The translations under genes were made by a program, and so were the position numbers. From positions 41,126,379 to 41,190,378 of the forward strand of contig NC_087067.1 of the NCBI RefSeq assembly GCF_963678635.1: DNA of 64,000 bases, in the 5' to 3' direction. Shown here one piece after another: positions 21,946 through 33,600 of this stretch. The number at the start of each line of letters is the position of its first letter. Within the stretch, counting starts at the first letter, position 1. Source of the stretch: Symsagittifera roscoffensis. Taxonomy: Eukaryota > Xenacoelomorpha > Acoela > Convolutidae. Under the pieces are notes generated by a model that worked only from the letters and a program-made list of their open reading frames with translations, searched no databases and was not told the DNA's origin.

Positions 21946-22233
21946 CAGTAGCGGATTTAGGGACCCATTAGCCTCTTTGTACTAGTTTAAGATATCCATT
22001 TTTAGCTGACTGGCCCCCAAATTTTTCTAAAGGCACCTTTGGCGCGAATATATACAATTTACAATTTAGAGGGGGTAGCGTGCAGAAAACTTGGCCAAAA
22101 CAGAGTCTTTTTAGTGCTTTAGGAGAGCTCGGAAAATCATTTGGTCGACCTAAAAAAAGTTCGTCAAAACTTTCAAAAAAATTTTTTGAAAATACGCCCC
22201 CCCCCCCTCGAGAAAATCCTAGATCCGCGCCTG
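21946..22233. mobile_element. Family C hAT-like element with 8 bp target duplication
   Basis: 288 bp. Ends CAGTAGCGGATTTAGG and CTAGATCCGCGCCTG are inverted repeats. The flanks TATTGATC and CATTGATC match at 7 of 8 bases, the 8 bp duplication expected of hAT transposons. The inside carries GGCGCGAA, ATTTGGTCGACCTA and a C run of 11 or so near 22197. Confidence 0.85.
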
Positions 22234-22299
22234 CATTGATCGATAAGTGTAGCAATCCAATTTTTAGAGCGAACTGTTTTAGGCAGACCTGAAATCCTA

Positions 22300-23199
22300 T
22301 GTCGCGATTATTTTTTTCTCCAAAAAAGCTGCAGCATGATGTATCTTTCGACAACGGGATGTTGCAGAGCAAATCAGTACTGCTTCAGAATTATTTCAGA
22401 ATTTTTAGGGAGCTGCATATATGAAACATAGAACAGATAAACCATCAATGTTGACAAAATAAAAAGCGTTTGCAGAAATTTTATTGATGTATACGAGAGT
22501 TGCAATCAGTGATTCAGCGTAAAATCATCCGGGTCGAGGAACTTGACTTATTTTTCAGTTTTGTCGCGCAAAATTTGTATATTTTCAATAATCGTGGCGA
22601 CAATTGGATATATTTTGACTTTTTTGACCACATATGGGAAATCTTGAGTTTCTGGACCAACAAAAAAACCGTGCCCGATTTTTCTTGACTCAACTCAAAA
22701 GTTGAAAACATATTTAAAAAAGATTTTAAAAAAAGTATAAGAAATAGATAATACTTAGCCTATATATCGATTGCACTTTCAGTCAAAACATATTATAGTC
22801 GTTTCGTTATATGACTGAAAGACTGTTCCGACCAAACTTGGATATTTTTTGAATGGACTTATTCCATAATTTGTTTTTTGTTAAAACTGAATTTGAAAAT
22901 GTATTGGCTTTGTATTCGACCTAATATAGCTTCTCAGCCGCGCATTTTCAGTCACAAAACTGCATTTTTTGGATTTTTAAAGTTAAGTGTAGTATTTCGA
23001 CCCCGGCAGAAAATAAAATTTGATAATTGTCTCTTTCATAACATCTCTTTCATTTATTTCAGAAAAATAATTAGCTTCGTATAGGCACTTTGTAATGAGA
23101 TTTTTAATTTTGCTGCATTCTGATTGTTGAAAGTTCGACTAACTTAATATACTTAACAATATTCCACTGCGAGACATGCTAACTGGGTCGAGATACGCA
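22300..23199. other. Intergenic sequence without a supported gene
   Basis: Open frames at 22500-22711 and 22878-23084 have the composition of the surrounding AT-rich DNA and no gene signals. Confidence 0.4.
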
Positions 23200-23660
23200 A
23201 ATTACTTTCAAACTTTCGCGACAAACGTTCAGCAATTCCAGACCAAGATAAAGCACTTCCAGACTTTCGCGACCAAAAAAAGCAACTCTTGCAACAGAAG
23301 CGGAGAAGGCGCGACCAATGTTTGGTATATTTAGACTTTCGAGATCAAATTTTGTCATTTCAGGAATTTCGCGACCGGAATTTGTGTCGCGACTTTTGCG
23401 ACCACGATGAAGACAGCGCGACTATAGAAACGACAAGGCCGTTGCGACCGAATTTTTTCGTTCCCAGACTTTTGCGACCAAAATTTTTGTCGCGACTTTC
23501 GTGACCACGATGATGACGGCGCTACTATGGAAACGACAAGGCCGGAGCGACCCTACATGCAACTTCCTGACCAAATTTTGTCGTTTGCAGCTTTTCATGA
23601 CTGTCCATGTTTAGCTCAATGCAGAGACGGCGCAACCAGTACGACCTAAAAACAGTCCGT
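23200..23660 (+). repeat. Imperfect repeats built on GCGACC / TTTCGCGACC
   Basis: The best copies, about 100 bp apart, are 23383-23451 and 23483-23552: both contain TCGCGACTTT, GACCACGATGA, then GAAACGACAAGGCCG and GCGACC. Shorter units (ACTTTCGCGACCA) precede them. G+C is well above the flanks. A frame stays open through part of it (23289-23504) only because of the repeat. Confidence 0.75.
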
Positions 23661-23719
23661 ATTTTTATTCTCGGTCCTATATAGAATGGGCAAAAACTGA
23701 CCATAAGATGACCCAGGAT

Positions 23720-23760
23720 CAGGGGCGGATTAAGGGGGGGGCGGGGGGGGGGGGTAGCGG
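23720..23760. mobile_element. Family C left-end fragment with G runs
   Basis: CAGGGGCGGATTAAGG, the family C terminal repeat, followed by long G runs. No matching right end was found. Confidence 0.5.
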
Positions 23761-23934
23761 ACGCTTTCTTTTCCCCTTCTCAGGAATTTGACCCTAACAA
23801 ATACCAAAGAGTCCCCCTTTGGACAATTTACCATTTTTTTTTCAAAGGGCTTTATATCAAAGAAAATTTTGAGGTGTGAAAATTCAAGGTTTGAAAATGC
23901 GTCTTTTTTGAGGCCTCATTTTTTTTTACTCGAG

Positions 23935-23960
23935 ACAGGTACCTGCTATTAGGTACCTGT
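23935..23960. promoter_or_regulatory. Inverted repeat of AGGTACCTGT before a TATA box
   Basis: ACAGGTACCT (23935-23944), 6 bp spacer, AGGTACCTGT (23951-23960): a perfect inverted repeat, and each half itself contains the palindrome AGGTACCT. It ends 19 bp before the TATA-like element, a typical position for a dimer-binding activator or repressor site. The factor is unknown. Confidence 0.6.
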
Positions 23961-23979
23961 AAAATTGCCTCATTCGCAG

Positions 23980-23987
23980 TATATATA
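23980..23987 (+). promoter_or_regulatory. TATA box
   Basis: TATATATA followed by CCCC. Transcription would begin near 24010, about 75 bp before the first ATG (24085) and 155 bp before the main ATG (24165). Confidence 0.55.
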
Positions 23988-24164
23988 CCCCGTTCAAAAC
24001 TACCTAGCTCATTCTAAACTCTTCTTCACTGGACTTCACACTGCACTCTGGACTAGACCCTGGACTTCAACTTCAACCTTTCAGATGTCAAAGCGGACTG
24101 CTCCCAGGACTCCAAGGCTTCTGGCTTCAAGACGCTAAAGGCTTTCTTCACCAGTGTAACCAAG

Positions 24165-24440
24165 ATGTCACCACCTTCATCCACTGCAACCACTCCTGAG
24201 CCTGACAACCCTGGACCATCCAACCCTGAGACGCCCATACCTGGACCTTCAAGGCTCCTAGGGCCATTGGCTCCTTTGGCCAGCATAAAAGAGGAATCTC
24301 TTTCATCAATTAGTTCTATATCTTCGCTCTCTGAGCAAGCTCTACACTCTCCATCCTACATTGACGTCGGCATCTACAACTTCTGCTCACTGGACAGGGA
24401 CATCAAGTTTGCACTGCTGAGCGCTCTTTTTCGAGCATGA
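24165..24440 (+). CDS. Candidate Pro/Ser-rich small protein, 91 residues
   Basis: ATG 24165 to TGA 24438-24440. The sequence begins with Pro/Ser/Thr-rich disorder (STATTPEPDNPGPSNPETP), passes a serine run (LSSISSISSLSE) and ends with YNFCSLDRDIKFALLSALF, which looks like an amphipathic helix. G+C is clearly raised and a TATA box stands upstream. An earlier ATG (24085) opens a 17-codon frame ending at 24138 that could act as an upstream frame. The main frame is also open back to 24055, and CCTTTCAG at 24077-24084 could be an acceptor, so the true start may differ. No AATAAA close downstream. Not recognised. Confidence 0.4.
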   Translation: MSPPSSTATTPEPDNPGPSNPETPIPGPSRLLGPLAPLASIKEESLSSISSISSLSEQALHSPSYIDVGIYNFCSLDRDIKFALLSALFRA

Positions 24441-25932
24441 AACTACTAATGTCAGTGCACCTTTCGGATTTAACGAAACAAGCGTAAAATTTTTATCAAG
24501 TTTCATTACTGATAAATTGAACAAAGTATACTTAAGTCATGGATGATACCAATAATCTGACTCAATACACCTCATCAAAAGCTTTTCGATTAAAATCTGC
24601 TGTAGTCTTAAATTACTCGCTATCACGCCACCAAGAGTTTTCATCCACAATCAATTTAGAAATAGTTTCTGGAAAGACGATGTCATCAACATAGCATCAA
24701 AAAAAAATTTCATTTACATTTACAGGCTCATTAATTATGCGCGATCATTTGAGCGCGGTAAAACTATTTCGTTGGAAATTTTTTCCAGCTTTGACATTTT
24801 TGCATCATTTTTTGAGACAACTACTAGCAGCTGCGTTATTATATATTGGTTTTAGATTCCTTTATAGGATTTTGATATGGATTTGATTTTGTTATTAAAT
24901 CTATGTCAATTTGTTTTTATTATCAAAATCAGCTAAAAGATGAATGATTTGAAAGAAAAGCAATTTTTTTAACCAATTCCGTTTCAATTTAGTGAGTATC
25001 GAGAGTATAAACTTACAGCGCACCATTGTAAAACTTTCAAGAACTGAGCTGAAAACATACCTTAGTGTGTTATCTCAGTCATGATAGATTGCTAGGAGAA
25101 AACAATTAAAAAGTTGAAGAAGACATCAGGAAACACAAAGTATACAATTTTGTGAACTGTTTTATTCTTTTTGATATTTTTTTTGTAAAAGGAATCTTTT
25201 CGAAGCATTCTGTGCTTCGTAAAATTTGCTGTTTATTCACGCCAACCACTTTTGAGCACAGCCATGAAAAAAACCATTAATCAGGTATAATGCGTTCCTT
25301 ACTTTTGCATACTTGTTTTTTCCTGAGAAGGGTTAGAGGGCTTTCCACTTCCTGGGTCGACTCTCATGTAGTAAAGACTATTGTATTAGTTTTAAAGCAT
25401 TTTTTTTTGATTTTAAGAAATCTATGGGCCATAAATGAGAAGAGTATGGCCAGAATTTTACTCAATTGTTTTTTGAATCGGGCATTTTATGGGACAAAGC
25501 TTCCCAAAAAAACATTAAGCATATATATTGAGTCATTTACTTTAAATGTCTGTTTTTTTTGAAGATTTTTTCACCTTATGGAAGTTTAAAAAGGCAGCGT
25601 CTTTGGCATATCTGGATTTGATCCTCAATATTTCCGAATTGCACCTGACTGTATTTTTGATTGATTAATGCCCACAAACTGTGCAAAAACTATTCTTCTT
25701 GACCCAAGAACTTTTTTTCTGAAAATTTTTTAATGCTGATCAGGAATGAAAAGAGTTTCAAAATAGTATATCAGTCAATTTTGCACCACGTGTTTAAATT
25801 CTACATGGTTCGGCATATGAACTTAACACGTCCTAGTACAAAGTAACATCAAAAGTTCAAAATGACAAACATTATTTTTAGACAAACTTAACAGATTATG
25901 TACGACCTTTTCTGCCAAACAGAATTATTTTA
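24441..25932. other. Intergenic AT-rich sequence
   Basis: No supported gene. The open frame 25290-25562 is hydrophobic and of background composition; not called. Confidence 0.4.
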
Positions 25933-26216
25933 GTTCCGACTTTCGAAGTAAGTGAGGAATATTTATGCTTGGTGTTGTTTTCGACTAGTTAACTGAGCGT
26001 TTTTCTTCGGAATTTTTTCTTCGGAAGGAGACGCTAAACACACCCTTACTATTTTACATAGCGTTTGGGGGGATAAAAAAAAGAAGCAATGAAAAAACTT
26101 TCCTTCTTTTTTCTCAATTCTTTTGTCAATTACTCCGCCAAAAAAAAACTTTTTAATTGGCCTTAAGTGCAGTCGAAAAATTCAGGTCTTTGCACTGATA
26201 CACGAGCAGTCTTGTT
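25933..26216 (+). mobile_element. Family H copy, internally shortened
   Basis: GTTCCGACTTTCGAAG start; GTGCAGTCG near the end, a worn hairpin (CAGGTC-TTT-GCACTG) and the tail ATACACGAGCAGTCTTGTT. The central CGCG block is missing. Confidence 0.7.
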
Positions 26217-27414
26217 AATCCGTCACTACGTGTTCGCACAAAAGCGCACAAAATTTGAAACAATTAAGTTTCAAAACACCTCGCGGCTTAAATTAACAGA
26301 AGAAGAGCGTATTATCATTTTTTTGCATTAAATCAAAGTCAAAAGGATGTTAAAAATGGGGAAAAGAGAAAATAATTATCACTTGCTCCATTTTTATCCT
26401 CTTAAAGCATTCTTATTCCTGAGTTAAATTGTAGATTTTATTATTAAAAGCCGTACGTAACACAGAAAAATGTATTCAAATGAGGATGCATTTGGTTTTC
26501 TAAGGTAAGTTACCCGTCAATTTTTTCTCAATGTTACCTTTTATAAAAGCAAATGAAAACATTCTTTAGGCGCGCTTTTGATCAAATCTTTTTTTACTAT
26601 TTCCCCCTTTATTGCAAAAGGGGAGGGGCATTCTTTACAAGGTATTAAAGTCATATATAAGGTATTTTAGTCATTCGTTGAATTATTGATTTCTAGAGGT
26701 GGCAATTCTCTACTAGATACCATAGAGGGGGGGGGTAAGGTTAATAGATATACTTTACCTTTTTGATGATGAGGTTTCAGTTGTGACAAACTTTCTTGAA
26801 GATCCCGATACCACCATTCTAAACTATTCTAAATCTGCCTCTATTCCCGGATATCAAATAACAAAAAAAATTGATGCGGTCCTTTTTTGTGAAGTTTCCT
26901 ACTGGAAAAAATATTAACCAACTTCACTTTTTTGAAGCTCAGTAACTTTTATTTGAGTACCAAAAAATTCTCCGATTGACTTTTTGTCAGCCTGGAAGAT
27001 TTAACAATGAAAACTTGAACTTCGCCTATCAATATAGCTTTAAATGTTATACTTGCATAGGGGGATTATCAAATAGATACAAAAAGTAATCGTGAGAGAG
27101 ATCATTTTTCTCTACTTTTCCATATTTTCTTTTCTTTTCATTTTTCTTTAATACAATGTGATAATTGTCAATCATATCAGTTCAAAAATTCACAAGCTGT
27201 GATTTTTTGATATCATACAACTAAGCAATAAAACTGTTGGCTCCCTTCACCTCCCTGGCGATATCAAAAGATACAGAACTGCAGCGCATAGTGAGAACAT
27301 CGGCTTGTCTTTATATAAAAGCAACGTCCAACGGAGATGAGAAAAAAATCACAGCATATTTTCAGGAAAAATTGGATGTATTTCATTCTGAGCAAATGGT
27401 TGCCTGTAGCAAAT
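26217..27414. other. Intergenic AT-rich sequence
   Basis: No gene and no recurring repeat recognised; one G run of nine at about 26727. Confidence 0.4.
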
Positions 27415-28178
27415 AAGTCTACTCGTATCAGTACGCAGCCCTGAATGTTCTGACTGCCTTTTCATTTAGATAAAAGTTTTTTAATTTGCAAATTGGTGAA
27501 AGATAAGCAAGCAATTGAAAAAATTCCCAAAACATTTTCTGAATTCCAATGTCATGCAGTTTTAATTTCAAGCTTTTAATTATATCCATCAGCGGATGAT
27601 CTATGTACATTGCAATCAGCGTAAGAAAATAGAAAAAAAACAGTGCATTTTGTGAATAGATTTATAAAAACTTTCCAAATATTGAAAGCAAAAAATAAGA
27701 ACTTGTTTCGAGTTATCTCGAGCTCGTCAACTTTTATACGTTCAGAACAAGCACTTAACAGAAAAGACAAAACGGAACAAAACTGCTCGAATATAAGACC
27801 AATTGAACAAAACTTTTTGGTTGAATGATTGACAAATAAATTGAGAAAAAAGAAGATTTTTTTCCATTTTTTCTTTATTTCATCCCCCTGCACTCTAATT
27901 AAAATACTAAGGGTGTGTTTAGCATGATGTGATCATAAGACTTAGGAACGCATTGATTCGCTTCTTACGCGTGTTATAAGTACGTAATTTAATGCACTTT
28001 AATTGTCCCAAATTGGCCAAATTGGCAATTGTCAAACGCCCGTAACTAAACAAAAAAAGATCACAGAAGAAATATCATTTTAAGTTTCAGCTCAGAAGAC
28101 TGATATCATTCAGATTGACTGAATAAAAAGAACCATGTCAAGCATAGATATTCGGCACTTTCTTCGAAAGCCGGAACA
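27415..28178 (-). mobile_element. Family H copy, lengthened
   Basis: Plus strand begins ACTCGTATCAGTACGCAGCC and CTGAATGTTCTGACTGCC, and ends with TTCGAAAGCCGGAAC. The copy is about 250 bp longer than usual; the extra sequence lies around 27450-27950 and may be an insertion. Confidence 0.65.
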
Positions 28179-29942
28179 ATAATGTGAACAACAAAACTTG
28201 GAAGTTAAAAAAAAACCAATGAGCTTTTGTCTTCTAAATTCTATATAAAATAAAGCAGTTGAATTTGAGTGAGAATCCAAAAAAAGATCCGCTTGCTGAG
28301 CAACTAGCACAAAATGTGCTGATTTGAGCCATGGCAGCAAAATATTAAGCCATAACAATGACAAAACTACGCAAAAACAATCATTGAACGACCAAAAATG
28401 CAAATATTTATGAATAACTTTATTTTCTATGCTTTTTTCTGTTGTTTGTATCTGCAAAAAGGAGAAGTGGGTCAACTCGAATTACATTTTGGTATTCCAC
28501 AGTGAAAAATTCTAGAAAGAGAATAAAAAATTTCGTATGGTTTGTCAAATTATAACTGTGCCGTTTCCAAATCTTGCTAAACATAGGATAGTTCATTTCT
28601 TATAGTACTGATAATAACCCGTTCTAGGAGGTACTTTTGTCAACTGAGAGCTGCAAAAATCTTGTGTCCGGGTTTAGCGGGCCGTTTTTATTTATCGCAA
28701 CAAAGTGAACCGACAAAACGTCAACTTCTTTTGTAGCTTCGACTGATCAAGTAGTGGCAGGGAATTGGTAACTCAACAGCGTTTTTTTTTCCAAAAAATA
28801 TCCAGACAGCTAGAAAAGCTTATTTAGTTCCAGTACCAAATTCTTACCAGCGCGCTCACTTGTTACTAAACTCTAAAATGCTATAGTGTTATAAAATATA
28901 AAGACTATAACGCTTTTTCACTTTTTACCTGTTCAAAAAACTCATTTTCAAAATTGACTTAGACCTTTTCATTGAATGATTGCACAAGTGACGATGACCG
29001 TAAACAGATTGAATACGGAAAAAATAGATTGAATAAACAAAAAATCAAAAAAATTATTTTCAGTTTTTGTAATTTTTTTTCTTCTTAATCTGGGGTTTTT
29101 AGCTGCAACCTTAAGCAAAAATGTCATTTAATTTCTAGAAAAATTTATTTGTTCTCTATTCGGGTAGAAACGATGGTCGCAACGCTCGGTATTTTTTTCA
29201 CGGTCTCCTTTTCGTACCGACTATTTCAAAAGTGTGGAGGAATTTTTATTTGGGTTTGCTTTAGTCTGCTTCTTTTTTTCTTTTTGTTTTCTACGCAGAA
29301 CCAGGTACCACAATAAATCATTAAAATCTGTCGAATTTTTTATGATGTTATAACCCTTTCAACTGTGACTCAAATTAAAATTGAAAAATTTCCAGAATTT
29401 TCCTCAGTTTAGAGAAAAATCAGATGGACGTTTTTAATTTTTGGTCTAGGTTCAAGCTAATAATGTGAGCGAGCAGGCTTATAAAATCTTATTTAAGCTT
29501 AATTTAAACAGGAAAAATTTATTTATGCTTGATTAAAATTAATTTTTGGAGATTTTAGCGCCACTTTGAGAATCAAGACTTCAAAATTCAAAAACGTTTT
29601 GCATGAAAAAGTTTCACAAAAGGTTCGAAAATTTTTAGAATTTTAGAACGCTTTTTTTTACGTTTTTTTTTCAGCAGAAACTGTTTTTCGATTGGGTTGT
29701 TTTGATATGATTGTCGGTTATGCTTAAGTTTTTTGTTTTTTTGTTTAGATTTTCGACCACTCCACGCAGAAAAAACGACACTAATTTGAAAAAAAAAATC
29801 GTATTTTTGTAAGGATATGGTCGCAACATTCTGTGCTACTTGCATAGTAACCGGCTCCCTTTTTTCTTATTTGTCTTTTCATCAAAATATACGGCACAAT
29901 GGACCCAATGAGTATTTAACGTTTAAATGCAAAATTCAAACT
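28179..29942. other. Intergenic AT-rich sequence
   Basis: No supported gene. Two loosely similar blocks around 29160-29340 and 29700-29890 share GATGGTCGCAAC/GATATGGTCGCAACATT and a T-rich part with GTACC, so another old repeat is probably present. Confidence 0.4.
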
Positions 29943-29999
29943 TGTCGCCGATTCCAACATGTCGCTGAATAAACATGCCGCCGATTCCAACATGTCGCT
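29943..29999 (+). repeat. 33 bp tandem repeat, two copies
   Basis: TGTCGCCGATTCCAACATGT at 29943 and TGCCGCCGATTCCAACATGT at 29976, each followed by CGCT. Confidence 0.85.
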
Positions 30000-30129
30000 A
30001 AAAAACTACACGGCAAAAGAAGAAAATGAGTTTTTTCTGTTTTGCTTGTGTTTTACATTTTTTATAACTGTTTCAATTTTTGAAAAAAAAATTGACTAAA
30101 GTTTGTACTCCAGGAGTTTTTCTCTAAAT

Positions 30130-30559
30130 AAACTTCGATTTTTATCTAGAAATTTGTAACCAATTTTTTATTGCTGTCTTGAATTCAAATCCCATAAATA
30201 TTTTGCACCTATGAATTTTCTCTGTAAAGTAACGAGGGTTGAAGAAGGCCAATTTGACCAATTTGGAACAATTCACCCGCGATTTTTGCCTTCAGCGCGT
30301 AAGTGCAGATTTGATCCGTCATAGAAATTGTTTCAAATTGAATTGAGGCTAAGTTTTTAATCCTTTTTTTAGTTCCCAATGTGAAAGATTTATCTTTTGT
30401 ATTTTACTTAAAGTGTAGAGGATGATTTTTACCAAATCTTTAGAAAACATTCTGAAGTTTTTCTCTGTTTTGTAATTCATCAACTTCTATAATGTGAACA
30501 AAGCTCTGTTCAATTTAAAATGCAGGCGGAAAATTCAGGGTTTTGCGAGCAGTCTTGAT
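30130..30559 (+). mobile_element. Family H copy, 5' end worn
   Basis: Contains GTAAAGTAACGAGGGTTGAAG, CCAATTTGGAACAATTC, the CGCGTAAG block, CAAATTGAATTGAGGC, then GGCGGAAAATTCAGGG and the tail GCGAGCAGTCTTG. The hairpin has lost one arm. Confidence 0.65.
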
Positions 30560-30599
30560 TAGGCTTGCTTAAATATGAGCATTTTTGTTTAAATTTGAA

Positions 30600-30685
30600 T
30601 GGATGATGGAGAAGCGGCTATTGTCTCCGCCTATCTTTCAAAAGATCGGTGGTTTGAGGGACCGCCCTGATCCGGGCATGTTGCC
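30600..30685 (+). mobile_element. tRNA-like segment, possible SINE head
   Basis: A block with AGAAGCGGCTATTG as a worn A box and GATCGGTGGTTTGAG as a worn B box, followed by CCGCCCTGATCCGGGCATG. This resembles the tRNA-derived head of a SINE. Only one copy is seen here. Confidence 0.35.
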
Positions 30686-30689
30686 AGTG

Positions 30690-33600
30690 GGTGAGGCTCA
30701 GAAATTCAAAAACCATAAAAATACCAGGTAGTTCTTAAGCAGGGGTAAACGCACATTGACAGCTATAGGTAAATAACAACTCGCATATTGGTTCCTTGCC
30801 TCGTGGAAAAATGGTTTTCAAAATAGTTTTTCGAATATTTTCCTCGCTGAAATGCTGTTTTTTCTTTATTTTCCGATGATATAATGTCAAACTTGCACAA
30901 CATCTAGTATTATAAGTCAGACTGCATTGCAAACAAATGGTTCCCAGAGAATTTTTTGTTTACCAAATTAAAACAGCAAAACAAACAATAAGTATGCCAC
31001 TTGATGATTTATTTTTTCTTTTATTTATGTTGTTCATTTTATGTTTTTTCTTGCCTTAATATATGTCGCCTCCTCCCTCGGGATGCTAAAAAATGCAATC
31101 CTTGGCCAAGAGAGGGACTTTTTGGCGCTAAGATGCCACTAAACTCAAGTTCAAAACTAAACTGTAAAAATTTACCGCTTATGTGTATTTTTTGTACTTA
31201 GCTTAAATGCTTTTTCAATTTTTTCATTATCTCCGTCCGATCGTGGCTGAAAAGCGGAGATGGCTGGATGGCTGCGCGTATTGTATGTTGGCGCCAGGAT
31301 TCTATAGCAAAGTATTGTTATCAAGACTTGGTCTGAAAAGTGCTTTGCTGAAATTGATAACAGATCGCCAACTTTACTTGAAGTGCCTTCAAAAACACTC
31401 TTTAAAACACGCGCTCACATTGCAATTGTTCAACTCCGATCCGGAATTAAAAACTTGCCAAGTTCTTAACAATCTTCAATTTCCATTTTTTGGTTTCTTT
31501 TTTAACCTAACGTAAACTATTGTTTTTGACTTTTTGAAGTCAAATCAAAAAATTTTTGCAAGTCAAATTATATTTTCAATTTAACCATGCTGTGCTAAAA
31601 AAACTCAATTTCATTAAATAATTTTTATAAGTCGTAAATGAAAAACTTTAATCTGGAGCAAAATGAATGACTCAGTTCTTTTTTATCTTTTCTCAGATGA
31701 TTGAAAACGCCATTAAACTAAAATACAGATCCAATATTTCATTCAATTATGAAAATTTTCCTTTAATCGCACTTTTCAAAAAAATAATAATAAAACGGCC
31801 AAAGAACGTGAAAATTGTGTGGACGCAGGTCATTTTGAATCCCCAATTTCGATTTAGTTTCCAATTCTACTTGATTCTATTTTGGCGCTTTCTTTGGTTC
31901 CCCCTGGGATCTTGTGATTTATTCCTAATTTTCCCACTTAATCTTCAGCCCTCATCCTCGCGGGATTTGGGCCCCGAGAACAGTCCAAATTGCATTTATT
32001 GCATGAAGGATTATCTATCAACAATCAATTAATTTTGGGGAAGCATTAAAGGGGTAAGAGCTACCAGGAGTAAAAGCCAGAAAATGGGCCAAAAAGGAGC
32101 CCAGTTGATTTTAAAATAAGCAGAAAATAAGCCAAGAAACACGAAATTAAGTCACTTCTTATTAAAATCAGGTCGATTGTTATGAAGATCTTTTGTGGTT
32201 TCAGTTTACCTTGAACATTTATCTTCACTTGTTATTTCAAGTTACTGTCCATTTCGTTTTGCACTCCGTATGGATCAGAACCAATAACAGTTGTCATTTA
32301 AGACCATAATAAATTACACATTTTTATTGCAAATCATTGGCCTAATTGGATCACTGTGTGCAGCATTTTAACGGTGGTAAGTTGTTGTTGGTTCACGTTG
32401 GTAAACTGAACTCTTCAAAGAACTCACGCGCTCCAAATTAGAATTCACGGGACGTTCCCCGGTGTAATATTACATAGCGGCATTTGCGGATATTGATTAA
32501 AGTATTAGTATTGGCGTTATCGTCGCTATTTTATACTTTCAACACCTTGCGAGGTTTACCTGGGCTATAATCACGCTAGATCACAGGGTAAACTTGGGAA
32601 GGAAATTTCCACAATAACCACCGGACGCATTTAATTTCTAGACTGATTTTGCCTCTGATGATTACAATAACCAATACTGCTTTCGGTTTTCTGTTTCTTG
32701 TTAAGCTCAAACTCTATAGTCTTAATTTAACCATTTAAAGGTAAGAAAGTCAGATTACAAATTCTGGAATAAAAAGTCGTAAAATTTTGATCCGTCATTA
32801 TAGGTAAAGTTAGTTTTAGTGTTTCCTGCACGGCAAAAAGTCTCATGCCTAGGAAAAACTGAAGTCTAGCTGACTAAAAAGAAATAAAAGCAAATTTCCG
32901 GCAACTCTTATACGTCACTTTTAGAAGTACGTATAATTGAGTTTTAATATTTTATAACTTCGTTATTTGATACCTTGATAAAATGAACCAACTCTTGATT
33001 AGGACTTACGAAAATAGTTTTTTTCATCGGGTTTCTAAAAGTGTTCCCATCTGCGATGCTTTAAAAAATTTCAGATCCATTATACTCTTATGCTGATTGT
33101 AAAATGATGAATATTTAATTGAGCAAACTGTGTTTTTGTATCGATGGAATTTTTTCCAAATTGCTTTTATTTTATTTTTATAAGGCTGTCGTTTTATCTT
33201 TAATGACAATTTGCTTTCAAAAATTATCATTTATGTTTAAAAGCGGAACGCATTTCTTTGTTCAAAAATCTTGGGGCATTTCCAAAAGCCACAAAAAATT
33301 CAATTTAATTCGTTTCACTTCAATAAAATATATTGAAAAAGGCAACAAAAACGCAAAATGGTAGTTTATTCCAACTAAAAAAAATGTTTCCTTTCCAACA
33401 AAATCACATTTTATTCCATTCACAATTTATTAACAGTTTCTATCAAGTTTTGTAAAAAGCTCTCTTGTCAGTTTTCAAGCTGAGCTAGTCTGAATATATA
33501 AAATCGCATTTTCTTATAAATCTTCAAAATTCTGAAGCCTTGTTTTTATGAATACATTTAATCAATTTTGAAGTTGATTTCTCTTGATTTGAGATCCAAA

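Noticed and set aside
23289-23504. Frame rich in Arg, Asp and Phe
   Set aside because: Made by the GCGACC repeats; the apparent protein repeats mirror the DNA repeats.
25290-25562. Hydrophobic 90-codon frame, possible membrane protein
   Set aside because: AT-rich background composition produces Phe/Leu-rich frames by chance; no gene signals.
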